In this document: in pieces, positions 27,500 to 36,814 of the stretch
Position numbering within the stretch: the stretch's first letter is position 1
Layout: each line of letters opens with the position of its first letter
Assembly: GCA_937951955.1 (NCBI GenBank)
Contig: CALGAD010000108.1
Coordinates: forward strand, 62,001 to 126,000
DNA: 64,000 nt
Reading direction: 5' to 3'
Source of the DNA: an uncultured Bacillaceae bacterium
GTDB lineage: Bacteria; Bacillota; Bacilli; Bacillales; Caldibacillaceae
Position numbers and translations under genes: made by a program
The notes under the pieces: model-generated
The model's input: the letters and a program-made list of their open reading frames with translations, nothing else
What the model was told of the DNA's origin: nothing
The model's database searches: none

Positions 27500-28033
27500 T
27501 TAGATAATATCCGCAAATAAATCTTGCAGCTGGAAGTGAATTTGGTGATAAATAAACAGGGCTGCTAAAAGGTGTGGATACCCTTCCAGTTGCGCAAACC
27601 CACGCGGTATTAAACCGGCATGCAGCCCTAGGTCAATGTATACATCCGCCAGATGCTCAAGTTGCACTTCCTTACCCTTTGCTGAAGCGACCGCCCCAAA
27701 GGGAATATGGGCATCGTATAAATACCGGGCAACGCGTAACGTATTTTCATCGTCTGCATCCTGGCTAATAATCAAGACCCGGTCCGCGCTTGTAAGCGTA
27801 TCTAATTCCTCGAGGGAAAGTTCCTGTATTCTTTCTGCTGGCTGAAACGGTTCTTTGCCGTCTCGTGCCTGTAAGAAGACCCCCCGTAATTCGCCTTCAG
27901 CAAAAAAGTAAATGTGACCTTCGCCAACGAGGGCCTGGGCCAGGAGTCGCGCCATATCCTCAATTTCATCGGTCATCGCTTTGGAAAGTTTTTCGAGATG
28001 TTCGATTATTAATGTTGCAAAATGTCGATACAA
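27500..28033 (-). CDS. ywjG: DUF2529 family protein YwjG
   Basis: The 177-residue protein matches YwjG (DUF2529), with an SIS-like alpha/beta look: ADRVLIISQDADDENTLRVARYLYDAHIPFGAVAS, then VYIDLGLHAGLIP. That arrangement suggests binding of a phosphosugar or nucleotide, but no function is known. I start at TTG 28033, where AAAGGAG lies 9 bases upstream; the frame is open much further but without a site. It is convergent with pyrG and divergent from spo0F, as in B. subtilis. Confidence 0.82.
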   Translation of the reverse strand: MYRHFATLIIEHLEKLSKAMTDEIEDMARLLAQALVGEGHIYFFAEGELRGVFLQARDGKEPFQPAERIQELSLEELDTLTSADRVLIISQDADDENTLRVARYLYDAHIPFGAVASAKGKEVQLEHLADVYIDLGLHAGLIPRGFAQLEGYPHLLAALFIYHQIHFQLQDLFADII

Positions 28034-28127
28034 TCGTTTCCACTCCTTTACATTCCAATTGTAACAATTTGGTACGGAAAAGAAAAATAGAAATTTACCA
28101 ATCTTTAAGAGGCAAACCATTGAATAA

Positions 28128-28147
28128 TTTGTAGAAAATTTGTACAA
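28128..28147 (+). promoter_or_regulatory. Candidate paired Spo0A boxes upstream of spo0F
   Basis: TTTGTAGAA (28128-28136) and TTTGTACAA (28139-28147) lie in tandem 11 bases apart. They differ from the Spo0A consensus TTTGTCRAA at one and two positions. In B. subtilis, spo0F is under Spo0A control. Confidence 0.35.
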
Positions 28148-28261
28148 TTGTGAATATGTTAAGCGGAAAGGGAATGCAATGAATCGGTCTCGAAACTTCT
28201 GGCATCATTTCCATTTTTTTAATCTGACTGGATATATTTTAAGAAAGGAGGGAAAGATGAT

Positions 28262-28633
28262 ATGAAAGGGAAGATTTTAATCGTGGATGATCAGTTCGGC
28301 ATTCGGGTATTATTGCAAGAATTGTTTCAAAAGGAAGGCTATCAAACGTTCCAGGCGGCCGATGGGAAAAAAGCGCTAGAAATTGTTACGCATCAAAATC
28401 CCGATATCGTTTTGCTCGATATTAAAATTCCGGGAATGGACGGCATTGAAATATTAAAACAAATTAAAGCAAAGGATGTCAATTGTCGAGTATTGATTAT
28501 GACGGCCTACGGGGAACTAGATTTAATCCAGGAAGCATTAGATCTTGGCGCGGTTGCCTATATCGCCAAGCCTTTTGACATTATGGAATTGCGGGATGTA
28601 ATTAACAAGATGATGTCCCAGCATGTTCGTTAA
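28262..28633 (+). CDS. spo0F: Sporulation phosphorelay response regulator Spo0F
   Basis: The 123-residue protein is a stand-alone receiver domain with acidic residues Asp9/Asp10, phospho-acceptor Asp53 (VLLDIKIPGMDG), a Thr in MTAYG and Lys in IAKPF. Lacking an output domain, it takes phosphate from sensor kinases and passes it to Spo0B, which hands it to Spo0A. GAAAGGAGGG precedes the ATG. Position between ywjG and fbaA is conserved. Confidence 0.97.
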   Translation: MKGKILIVDDQFGIRVLLQELFQKEGYQTFQAADGKKALEIVTHQNPDIVLLDIKIPGMDGIEILKQIKAKDVNCRVLIMTAYGELDLIQEALDLGAVAYIAKPFDIMELRDVINKMMSQHVR

Positions 28634-28833
28634 AAGAAAAAGAATATTTTCACCCATGATAGCTAAGAGAAAAGGGACTCATAAGAATTTGTTATAAAAA
28701 TTTCAAAAAGGTTTTTTTCATGCATGGTAAATAGAGCCTAAATTTGATAATATACAAATGTAATCCATTTGCTACATAAAATATTTTTTATTGAATCAAT
28801 ATTTGGATTCATCAAAATTTAGGAGGAATTTAC

Positions 28834-29694
28834 ATGCCATTAGTTTCGATGACAGAAATGCTACAAAAGGCAAAGGCAGGGAAATATGCTGTCGGCCAAT
28901 TTAATGTCAATAACCTGGAATATGCTCAGGCTATTTTACAGGCAGCAGAAGAAAAGAAATCCCCTGTCATCCTTGGAGTATCCCAGGGTGCCGGAAAATA
29001 TATGGGCGGATATAAAGTCGTAGTCGCAATGGTCAAGGCATTAATGGAGGAATATAACATTACTGTTCCTGTAGCCATCCACCTCGACCACGGTTCTGAC
29101 TTTGAAAACTGTGCAAAAGCGATTCATGCTGGCTTTACATCCGTAATGATCGATGCATCTTCATTGCCGTTTGAAGAAAACGTGGCCTTAACGAAAAAGG
29201 TTGTTGAACTCGCTCATATCCACGGTGTATCCGTTGAAGCAGAATTAGGAAGCATCGGCGGCGAGGAAGACGGTGTCGTTGGCGACGGTATTATTTATGC
29301 CGATCCTCAAGAATGTAAAGAACTCGTTGAAAGAACAGGAATTGACTGTCTGGCACCGGCCCTCGGTTCCGTACACGGACCGTATAAAGGCGAGCCGAAA
29401 CTCGGCTTTAAAGAAATGGAAGAAATTGGTCAATTAACCGGTGTACCGCTCGTATTACACGGTGGAACAGGTATTCCGCTTAAAGATATTCAAAAAGCCA
29501 TCTCCCTTGGCACAGCAAAAATCAATGTAAATACTGAAAACCAAATTGCTCAAGCCAAACGCGTCCGTGAAGTATTGGCAGAAAAACCGGACCTATATGA
29601 TCCGAGAAAATACTTAGGACCTGGCCGTGAAGCAATCAAAGAAACGGTTATGCAGAAGATGGAGGAATTTGGTTCCGTCGGTAAAGCTGAATAA
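28834..29694 (+). CDS. fbaA: Class II fructose-bisphosphate aldolase
   Basis: The 286-residue zinc enzyme has HLDHGSDFENC with zinc-binding and catalytic residues, the metal-ligand Glu in SVEAELGSIGGEEDG, and LHGGTGIPLKDI. It splits fructose-1,6-bisphosphate into two triose phosphates, and the reaction is reversible. TTTAGGAGGAATTTAC precedes the ATG. It is monocistronic with a strong terminator and lies next to spo0F, as in B. subtilis. Confidence 0.98.
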   Translation: MPLVSMTEMLQKAKAGKYAVGQFNVNNLEYAQAILQAAEEKKSPVILGVSQGAGKYMGGYKVVVAMVKALMEEYNITVPVAIHLDHGSDFENCAKAIHAGFTSVMIDASSLPFEENVALTKKVVELAHIHGVSVEAELGSIGGEEDGVVGDGIIYADPQECKELVERTGIDCLAPALGSVHGPYKGEPKLGFKEMEEIGQLTGVPLVLHGGTGIPLKDIQKAISLGTAKINVNTENQIAQAKRVREVLAEKPDLYDPRKYLGPGREAIKETVMQKMEEFGSVGKAE

Positions 29695-29710
29695 TCTGTT
29701 CATTTTATAT

Positions 29711-29747
29711 AAAACTGCCGCGAAACATTTTCGCCGGCAGTTTTTTA
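29711..29747 (+). terminator. Terminator of fbaA
   Basis: AAACTGCCG/CGGCAGTTT is followed by TTT; the loop contains CGCGAAACATTTTCG, a chance TCGCGAAA-like sequence. Confidence 0.85.
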
Positions 29748-30208
29748 ATTGGCAAAATTTGTAGAAAGTCGCGGAAATTGGCGGAGTAGGATAGTTTCAT
29801 TTGTAAATCCGATTTTCAGCTGCTTTCTTGTAATTATGTCCTCATCCGTGCACCCCATATATCTTTTCTGAAAAGAGAGAAACTCTTGTTAAACTTTTTG
29901 TCCAGAGCCCCCTGCATTCCGTATAATCAACTGCAACCCGCAAGTAATTTTCCCCGGCAAATATCTAAATTCACGAGGTTATTCACGTAATTGTTAAGAA
30001 AATACGTAATATTCAACGATGTTTATAATATAATGAAAGGGAGATTGGACCGGGTGTCCTGCTTTTTATGAATGAAATTGCTCGATTTTCCTTTCGGGAA
30101 AAATGAGAATAGTGAACAATATCATAATATTTTTGATAAAAAGTAGCATGCTATAAATAGTTTCGCTAGAATAACAATAGATAGAAAACAGCTGAAAGGG
30201 TGTACTCG
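29748..30208. other. Intergenic region fbaA-tal
   Basis: This region of about 460 bases after the fbaA terminator is AT-rich. I see no supported gene, repeat or convincing promoter boxes. Confidence 0.4.
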
Positions 30209-30859
30209 ATGAAAATATTTATCGATACAGCGAACCTTGCTGAAATTAAAGAAGTGCATGAATACGGATTTTTAGCGGGGGTCACGACGAACCCGAGCCT
30301 TGTCGCAAAAGAAGGGGATGTCTCCTTTGAAGAGCGCTTGAAGGAAATTACCGATATCGTCTCCGGACCCGTTAGCGCTGAAGTCATTTCAACCGATACG
30401 GAAGGAATGTTAAAAGAAGGACGCGAACTGGCAAAGATTGCACCGAATATTACGATTAAAGTTCCGATGACAAAAGACGGACTGCGTGCCGTTGCTACCT
30501 TTGCTAAAGAAGGAATCAAAACGAATGTGACCTTGATTTTTAGTGCCAACCAGGCGCTACTGGCCGCCCGGGCAGGGGCAACCTTTGTCTCTCCATTTAT
30601 CGGTAGACTGGATGACATCGGCTTTAATGGACTGGACCTCATCGAGGATATTGCCAATATGTTCGCCATCCATGACATTCAAACGGAAATCATTGCCGCC
30701 TCAATCCGTCATCCGGAGCATGTCAAACAAGCTGCATTGGCCGGAGCGGATATTGCAACCGTACCTTACAAAGTGATCCATCAGTTGTTCAACCATCCGT
30801 TGACGGATAAAGGGATCGAGCAATTCCTCCGCGATTGGGAGTCCCGTTCCACAAAATAA
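30209..30859 (+). CDS. tal: Transaldolase, small (fructose-6-phosphate aldolase-like) type
   Basis: The 216-residue protein is the short transaldolase type (YwjH). GVTTNPSLVAKEG and the Schiff-base Lys84 in ITIKVPMTKDG are clear. It moves dihydroxyacetone units between sugar phosphates in the non-oxidative pentose phosphate pathway. The ATG at 30209 follows GAAAGGGTG; the frame extends 9 bases upstream without a better start. It is between fbaA and murAB, the Bacillus order. Confidence 0.93.
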   Translation: MKIFIDTANLAEIKEVHEYGFLAGVTTNPSLVAKEGDVSFEERLKEITDIVSGPVSAEVISTDTEGMLKEGRELAKIAPNITIKVPMTKDGLRAVATFAKEGIKTNVTLIFSANQALLAARAGATFVSPFIGRLDDIGFNGLDLIEDIANMFAIHDIQTEIIAASIRHPEHVKQAALAGADIATVPYKVIHQLFNHPLTDKGIEQFLRDWESRSTK

Positions 30860-30880
30860 AGGTGCCGATTTTATACCGAT

Positions 30881-30933
30881 AAGGCTCTGATATTCACCGT
30901 TGTTAATCGTCCGGTGGTCAGGGCCTTTGCTTT
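30881..30933 (+). terminator. Terminator of tal
   Basis: AAGGCTCTGA pairs fully with TCAGGGCCTT (one G-T pair) across a loop that contains CACCG/CGGTG; TTGCTTT follows. Confidence 0.75.
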
Positions 30934-31243
30934 CGCTTTTAAATTGCGGAATATTGTTGTAAATTTAGTTACAATTACCCTTCTCGTGTCGGGACATTTT
31001 TTGAATAATAATGGATAACTGCTTTTGATTCGTACAATTTTACATACGACATGAATTTCAAAAATTTTTATTACATCTTGATGGTCAATTTATGGTATTC
31101 TTGTTTCAACGATTGCAATTATTACATTTGTATTAAGAATAGATATTGATATTAGTAAAATTTGGTAATACTAAAAACAACCTCGTTCCTTTCGCAACCG
31201 GGTCAAGGATGTTGGAAGAAAAAGTCACGAAAGGGAGATAGAA
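30934..31243. other. Intergenic region tal-murAB
   Basis: About 310 AT-rich bases hold the murAB promoter region. Several TATT/TAAT stretches exist but no pair of boxes has good spacing. No gene is supported. Confidence 0.4.
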
Positions 31244-32530
31244 ATGGAAAAGTTGAAAATCATCGGGGGCAAACCGTTAAAAGGGACCGTAAGAATTAGC
31301 GGTGCGAAGAATAGCGCCGTCGCTTTAATCCCGGCAAGCATTCTCGCCGAATCACCGGTAACGATAGAGGGACTCCCGGAAATTTCGGATGTACAAATTT
31401 TAAAAGACCTTTTGGAAGAAATCGGTGGCGTTGTCCATTTCGATAAACATGAAATGACGATCGATCCGACGAATATGACGTCCATGCCTTTACCGAATGG
31501 AAAGGTGAAAAAACTCCGGGCTTCTTATTATTTAATGGGTGCCATGTTAGGCCGGTTCAAAAAGGCCTGCATCGGTTTGCCGGGAGGCTGTCATATCGGA
31601 CCCCGTCCTATCGATCAACATATTAAAGGATTCGAAGCGTTAGGTGCAAAAGTAACAAACGAACAGGGAGCGATATACTTACGGGCGGACGAGCTTATCG
31701 GGTCCCGGGTATATTTAGACGTTGTCAGTGTCGGAGCGACGATCAATATCATGCTCGCGGCGGTCCGGGCGAAAGGGCGGACGATTATAGAAAACGCCGC
31801 AAAGGAACCGGAAATCATTGATGTGGCGACATTGCTCAACAATATGGGCGCCCGCATCAAAGGTGCCGGTACCGATGTCATTCGCATCGATGGAGTGGAT
31901 CACTTGCATGGCTGTAGACATACGATCATCCCGGATCGGATTGAAGCCGGTACATACTTGATTATGGCCGCTGCAATGGGGGACGGTGTCATTGTCGACA
32001 ATGTGATTCCCCAACACCTGGAATCCTTAATCGCCAAACTCCGGGAAATGGGCGTTCCGGTTGAAGAAGGCGATGACCAGATATTTGTTTCCCGGGCGGA
32101 AAAGTTGAAAGCCGTGGATATCAAAACATTAGTCTATCCTGGATTTCCGACAGATTTACAACAACCGATGACGGCTTTGTTGACGAAGGCAGAAGGAACG
32201 AGCATCGTAACGGATACAATTTATACGGCCCGCTTTAAACATGTGGATGAGTTAAGAAGAATGAATGCCAATATTAAAGTAGAAGGTTCCTCCGCGATCA
32301 TCACCGGACCGGCAGAGCTCCAGGGGGCAAAAGTGAAGGCGACAGACTTGCGTGCCGGTGCTTCCCTCGTGATTGCCGGTACAATGGCCAATGGTTTAAC
32401 CGAAATTACCGGAGTGGAGCATATTGATCGCGGCTACAGTTATATTGTTGAAAAAATGACCGGGCTGGGAGCCAATATTTGGCGGGAAAAAATGACTGAA
32501 AACGAAATTCAACAATTAAAACAGTCTTAA
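31244..32530 (+). CDS. murAB: UDP-GlcNAc 1-carboxyvinyltransferase 2 (MurAB/MurZ)
   Basis: The 428-residue EPSP-synthase-fold protein has the active Cys116 in GLPGGCHIGPRPIDQH and the conserved RMNANIKVEG. It adds enolpyruvate from PEP to UDP-GlcNAc, the first committed step of peptidoglycan synthesis. RBS AAAGGGAG precedes the ATG. A paralogue, murAA, lies at 60176 in this window; the position here, between tal and glpX, is that of B. subtilis murAB. Cys at the active site predicts fosfomycin sensitivity. Confidence 0.95.
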   Translation: MEKLKIIGGKPLKGTVRISGAKNSAVALIPASILAESPVTIEGLPEISDVQILKDLLEEIGGVVHFDKHEMTIDPTNMTSMPLPNGKVKKLRASYYLMGAMLGRFKKACIGLPGGCHIGPRPIDQHIKGFEALGAKVTNEQGAIYLRADELIGSRVYLDVVSVGATINIMLAAVRAKGRTIIENAAKEPEIIDVATLLNNMGARIKGAGTDVIRIDGVDHLHGCRHTIIPDRIEAGTYLIMAAAMGDGVIVDNVIPQHLESLIAKLREMGVPVEEGDDQIFVSRAEKLKAVDIKTLVYPGFPTDLQQPMTALLTKAEGTSIVTDTIYTARFKHVDELRRMNANIKVEGSSAIITGPAELQGAKVKATDLRAGASLVIAGTMANGLTEITGVEHIDRGYSYIVEKMTGLGANIWREKMTENEIQQLKQS

Positions 32531-32592
32531 ACAAGCTGGGAAATTAGTTAAGTGTGTAATATTTGCAAATTAAAACACCTAAATCCTCCCTT

Positions 32593-32634
32593 TATAGCAC
32601 GAATGCACTACACTAAATAACATAATGTGCTATA
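32593..32634. promoter_or_regulatory. Inverted repeat over the glpX promoter region
   Basis: TATAGCAC (32593-32600) and GTGCTATA (32627-32634) form 8-bp perfect arms, and the right arm runs into a TATACT -10-like box (32631-32636). It could be an operator or an RNA stem; no known consensus fits. Confidence 0.4.
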
Positions 32635-32668
32635 CTGTTGATAGATTGGATGAGGGAGGATTTCTTGA

Positions 32669-33631
32669 ATGGAAAGAAGTTTATCGATGGAATTAGTCCG
32701 TGTCACGGAAGCAGCTGCTTTGGCATCGGCTCGCTGGATGGGGCTCGGGAAGAAGAACGAGGCGGATGATGCCGCAACAACAGCGATGCGAACGGTCTTT
32801 GATACGGTTCCGATGCGCGGAACGGTCGTGATCGGTGAAGGGGAAATGGATGAGGCCCCCATGTTATATATCGGCGAAAAGCTCGGTACGGGAAACGGTC
32901 CGGAAGTTGATGTGGCGGTCGATCCCGTCGAAGGGACAAATATCGTTGCCTCCGGTGGCTGGAATGCTTTATCGGTTATTGCTATTGCGGATCGCGGACA
33001 TCTTCTTCACGCTCCGGATATGTATATGGATAAAATTGCAGTCGGACCAGAAGTGGCAGGACAAATTGACATCGATGCCCCGGTTGCTGACAATTTACGG
33101 GCAGTTGCCAGGGCGAAAAATAAAGATATTGAAGATGTGGTGGCGACCGTTTTAAACCGTCCCCGTCATGAAAAGTTGATTCACGAAATACGGGAAGCAG
33201 GGGCGCGGATTAAGTTAATTAACGAAGGTGATGTGGCTGGAGCGATCAATACGATCTTTGATCGTACCGGTGTTGATATATTATTCGGTATTGGCGGGGC
33301 TCCTGAAGGCGTTTTGGCAGCGGTCGCTTTGAAATGTGTCGGTGGGGAAATTCAAGGGCGTTTAGTGCCGCAAAATGAAGAGGAAGTAGAACGTTGCCAA
33401 AAAATGGGCATTGATATTGAAAAACCGTTGCGTATGGAGGATTTCGTCTCCGGGGACGATGCGATATTTGCAGCTACAGGTATAACGGACGGCGAACTAT
33501 TGCGCGGGGTTCAATTAAAAGGATCGTTTGGCATCACGCATTCCCTCGTCATGAGAGCGAAGTCGGGGACCATCCGCTTTATTGATGGAAAACATAGTTT
33601 TAAAAAGAAGCCAAATCTCGTAGTCAACTAG
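32669..33631 (+). CDS. glpX: Class II fructose-1,6-bisphosphatase GlpX
   Basis: The 320-residue protein has the GlpX metal and substrate motifs: VIGEGEMDEAPML, AVDPVEGTN and GIGGAPEGVLAA. It hydrolyses fructose-1,6-bisphosphate to fructose-6-phosphate in gluconeogenesis. GGGAGGA lies 10 bases before the ATG. It sits between murAB and rho, as in B. subtilis (ywjI). Confidence 0.95.
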   Translation: MERSLSMELVRVTEAAALASARWMGLGKKNEADDAATTAMRTVFDTVPMRGTVVIGEGEMDEAPMLYIGEKLGTGNGPEVDVAVDPVEGTNIVASGGWNALSVIAIADRGHLLHAPDMYMDKIAVGPEVAGQIDIDAPVADNLRAVARAKNKDIEDVVATVLNRPRHEKLIHEIREAGARIKLINEGDVAGAINTIFDRTGVDILFGIGGAPEGVLAAVALKCVGGEIQGRLVPQNEEEVERCQKMGIDIEKPLRMEDFVSGDDAIFAATGITDGELLRGVQLKGSFGITHSLVMRAKSGTIRFIDGKHSFKKKPNLVVN

Positions 33632-33643
33632 TCAGTACTCCCT

Positions 33644-33686
33644 TGCATCAGTTCCAGTCTGTATCCCGGATTGGGACTGATGCAAA
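33644..33686 (+). terminator. Hairpin after glpX, possible terminator
   Basis: TTGCATCAGT pairs perfectly with ACTGATGCAA (10 bp), but only AATCCC follows, with no T run. Confidence 0.4.
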
Positions 33687-34045
33687 ATCCCTACCGTTCA
33701 GCCTTCCGGACATGAGAGAAAGCGATCCAGCATAAATGGACAAACCTCGAAAACAAAATACGGGCAATGGATAACATAACAGTATTTCTGTTCATAATTA
33801 TTAAATAATTGAGTGATTTCACTTTAACTCTTTACAAGAAAAAATTTGCTCTATATAATATTAAAGTGATATCGAATGGATGATACCCCTTCCATTAATA
33901 GTCCGAATTTTTAAATCCCTTATAAAATTTGTGCGCCTCAACATCGTTTACTTCTCTTATTCTTCACATATCTCAGGATCCGTTGTTGAAAATCATATAT
34001 TCATTTTATATAGATGAAAAATAAATAAAGAGTGGTGTATTTATT
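33687..34045. other. Intergenic region glpX-rho
   Basis: This AT-rich stretch of about 360 bases is likely the rho leader. I see no gene and no clear promoter. Confidence 0.4.
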
Positions 34046-35332
34046 TTGGAGGAAGCAAATAATCTTACGATTGCCCATTTGGAAAACATGAAGTTGAAGG
34101 AGCTATATGAACTAGCTCGAAAATACCAGGTTTCCTATTACAGTCGCCTTACGAAAAAGGAATTAATTTTTTCGATCTTAAAAGCCCATGCGGAACATGA
34201 AGGATACTTCTTTATGGAAGGTGTCCTCGATATTATCCAGTCCGAAGGTTTCGGCTTTTTACGACCGATTAACTATTCCCCGAGCTCTGAGGATATTTAT
34301 ATTTCCGCATCGCAAATTCGCCGTTTCGACTTGCGAAATGGGGATAAAGTAAGCGGTAAAGTTCGTCCACCGAAGGAAAATGAACGATATTTCGGTCTCC
34401 TTCACGTGGAAGCAGTAAATGGAGAGGACCCAGAAATTGCGAAACAACGCGTCTATTTCCCCGCCTTAACCCCCCTTTATCCAGAACGAAGAATGATCCT
34501 GGAAACTGATTCGGATATTTTATCAACGCGGATTGTCGATTTGTTGACACCGGTTGGATTTGGACAAAGAGGGCTCATTGTGGCTCCGCCAAAGGCCGGG
34601 AAAACGATGCTGTTGAAACAAATTGCCAACAGTATTACCGTAAACCATCCAGAGGCGGAATTAATCGTATTATTAATCGATGAACGCCCGGAAGAAGTTA
34701 CGGATATCGAGCGTTCTGTCGATGCCGAAGTGGTTAGTTCCACTTTTGATGAAGTACCGGAAAACCATGTGCGGGTGGCAGAACTCGTTTTGGATCGGGC
34801 GATGCGTTTAGTCGAGCATAAGCGGGATGTGGTCATCTTACTGGACAGCATCACGCGACTCGCCCGTGCTTATAACCTCGTTATTCCGCCGAGTGGCCGG
34901 ACTTTATCCGGTGGGATTGATCCTGCCGCCTTTCACCGGCCGAAACGTTTCTTCGGTGCAGCGAGAAATATCGAAGAAGGCGGTAGCTTAACGATTTTAG
35001 CCACCGCATTGATCGATACCGGTTCACGGATGGACGATGTCATTTATGAGGAATTTAAGGGAACCGGAAACATGGAGCTCCATCTGGACCGGAACCTGGC
35101 CGAACGCCGGATTTTCCCGGCCATCGATATTCGCCGGTCGGGAACGAGAAAAGAAGAATTGCTCTTGCCGAAAGAACATCTGGAAATTTTATGGGCATTG
35201 CGAAAATCGATGTCGGATGACCCGAATTTCTCAGAAAAGTTTTTGAAAAAGTTAATGCAAACCAAATCGAACGAAGAGTTTATGAACCAATTACAAGAAG
35301 AAATCAGACAGCATACGTACCACCGTCAGTAA
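34046..35332 (+). CDS. rho: Transcription termination factor Rho
   Basis: The 428-residue protein has the N-terminal Rho helical domain (LENMKLKELYELARKYQVSYYSRLTKKELIF), a cold-shock-like RNA-binding domain (GVLDIIQSEGFGFLR), the Walker A motif APPKAGKTMLLKQI and a Walker B in VVILLDSITRLARAYN. It is a hexameric RNA helicase that ends transcripts. The start is uncertain. TTG at 34046 fits the homologous length, but the only GGAGG lies just inside it (34048-34052), with no ATG at the right distance behind it. Confidence 0.96.
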   Translation: MEEANNLTIAHLENMKLKELYELARKYQVSYYSRLTKKELIFSILKAHAEHEGYFFMEGVLDIIQSEGFGFLRPINYSPSSEDIYISASQIRRFDLRNGDKVSGKVRPPKENERYFGLLHVEAVNGEDPEIAKQRVYFPALTPLYPERRMILETDSDILSTRIVDLLTPVGFGQRGLIVAPPKAGKTMLLKQIANSITVNHPEAELIVLLIDERPEEVTDIERSVDAEVVSSTFDEVPENHVRVAELVLDRAMRLVEHKRDVVILLDSITRLARAYNLVIPPSGRTLSGGIDPAAFHRPKRFFGAARNIEEGGSLTILATALIDTGSRMDDVIYEEFKGTGNMELHLDRNLAERRIFPAIDIRRSGTRKEELLLPKEHLEILWALRKSMSDDPNFSEKFLKKLMQTKSNEEFMNQLQEEIRQHTYHRQ

Positions 35333-35378
35333 GCCAATGGAGATCGATTTGTAATTTTTGACAATAAAAAAGAAAATA

Positions 35379-35407
35379 TTGCATCGCAATTAGCAAGTTG
35401 CTATAAT
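35379..35407 (+). promoter_or_regulatory. Sigma-A promoter of rpmE
   Basis: TTGCAT (35379-35384) and TATAAT (35402-35407) are separated by 17 bases and lie about 80 bases before the rpmE start. Confidence 0.75.
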
Positions 35408-35488
35408 AGTAACAGTGTTTTTTAACTCAGATTATGATTAATTAACTCTGATTCAGTCAATGATTCAGGGCAGAAGGAGTTGAAAAGG

Positions 35489-35695
35489 ATGAAAGCAGGT
35501 ATCCATCCAGAATATAAACGTGCAATCGTTAAATGTGCTTGTGGTAACGAATTTGAAACAGGTTCAGTAAAAGCAGAATTACGGGTTGAAGTTTGCTCAG
35601 AATGCCATCCGTTCTATACTGGACGTCAAAAATTCGCCAAAGCCGATGGACGTATTGACCGCTTTAACAAAAAATACGGCTTCAAATCTGAATAA
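35489..35695 (+). CDS. rpmE: 50S ribosomal protein L31 (zinc-binding type)
   Basis: The 68-residue protein begins MKAGIHPEYKRAIVKCACGNEF and has four cysteines (CAC and CSEC) of the zinc-binding C+ form of L31. It binds the 50S subunit near the 5S rRNA. ATG at 35489 follows AAGGAG 10 bases upstream; a TTG 9 bases earlier is too close to that site. It is the usual neighbour of rho and tdk in Bacillus. Confidence 0.97.
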   Translation: MKAGIHPEYKRAIVKCACGNEFETGSVKAELRVEVCSECHPFYTGRQKFAKADGRIDRFNKKYGFKSE

Positions 35696-35737
35696 TGACA
35701 GCATTTTACGAGCAATGTCGTACAGGAAAAAAATAAA

Positions 35738-35773
35738 AAAACAGGCAAGAGAATGTTGGCTTGCCTGTTTTTT
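35738..35773 (+). terminator. Terminator of rpmE
   Basis: AACAGGCAAG/CTTGCCTGTT is followed by TTTTTT. Confidence 0.92.
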
Positions 35774-36106
35774 TGTTGAACATTTCCTGATTGAACCGGT
35801 GGATAAACAGGTTTATTTTTATGAAATAGGAAATTTTCTCAAAACACACTTTTATGAAATGCAATAATCGATTATGATAGAGAAGAAAATAGAATGGATG
35901 GCCAATTAGTTTTTTAAAAAAATATTTACAAAACTTGCTGCTCTTTTTTCGTTAAAAAGAGATTTTCTATCACACGTTTAATGAAAAATGAGGCATCCTA
36001 ATGGTTACATAAATGGCATCCGTTTTGTTAATAATTCGGAATTTTAATAACAATGATATGACTGATGGACAAACTGTATTTATAGTAGGAAGGAGTTACC
36101 GTATTT
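35774..36106. other. Intergenic region rpmE-tdk
   Basis: About 330 AT-rich bases show no supported gene. The only clear element is the tdk ribosome binding site at 36090-36096. Confidence 0.4.
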
Positions 36107-36733
36107 ATGTATGTTATGAAAGAATCCGGTTGGATCGAAATTATATGTGGAAGTATGTTTTCCGGAAAGTCGGAAGAATTGATCCGTCGTGTGCGTCGAT
36201 GTAAATTTGCAAAACAAAACGTACTCGTTTTTAAACCGAAATTGGATGATCGGTATAGTAAAGAAGAAGTCGTCAGCCATAACGGAGAGGCGATTTTAGC
36301 AAAACCGATTGAACATCCTGCTGAAATTTATCAGTATGTATCTGGGGATGTCGATGTAATTGCGATCGATGAAGCCCAGTTTTTTGATGCGGTGATTGTC
36401 GATGTCGTTCAAGATCTAGCGCATAAAGGATATCGCGTCATTCTAGCCGGTTTAGACCAGGACTTCCGCGGTGAGCCTTTCGGACCGATGGCTGATCTTC
36501 TCTGTGTTGCGGAACTGGTCACGAAACTCCAGGCCGTCTGTACCGTATGCGGTTCACCGGCGAGCAGAACGCAGCGTTTAATTGATGGCAAACCGGCTTC
36601 CTACGATGATCCAGTAATTATGGTCGGTTCAAAAGAAAGCTATGAACCCCGTTGTCGCCATCATCATATTGTGTTAAATGCACCAGAGCGCAAAGTACCG
36701 GGTGCACCCCGGATGAATGAACAAACGGTTTAA
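36107..36733 (+). CDS. tdk: Thymidine kinase
   Basis: The 208-residue type II thymidine kinase has the P-loop GSMFSGKSEE, the DEAQFF motif, and a zinc site made from CTVCG and CRHHH. It phosphorylates thymidine and deoxyuridine for salvage. The ATG at 36107 has AAGGAG 10 bases upstream. It precedes prfA, as in B. subtilis. Confidence 0.95.
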   Translation: MYVMKESGWIEIICGSMFSGKSEELIRRVRRCKFAKQNVLVFKPKLDDRYSKEEVVSHNGEAILAKPIEHPAEIYQYVSGDVDVIAIDEAQFFDAVIVDVVQDLAHKGYRVILAGLDQDFRGEPFGPMADLLCVAELVTKLQAVCTVCGSPASRTQRLIDGKPASYDDPVIMVGSKESYEPRCRHHHIVLNAPERKVPGAPRMNEQTV

Positions 36734-36814
36734 TGTCCAGGTAGATTCCATGCATCTAGAAAATTATGGAAAGGGTTCCACGAGTTGCGCAAATTTAACT
36801 GCGAGGTGAAGTCC

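Noticed and set aside
28141..28185. Sigma-H promoter for spo0F
   Set aside because: GCGGAAAG and GAAT-like boxes exist but their spacing does not fit the sigma-H consensus.
29720..29733. CGCGAAACATTTTCGC in the fbaA terminator as an array unit
   Set aside because: It is a lone copy inside a hairpin loop with no 21-base neighbours.
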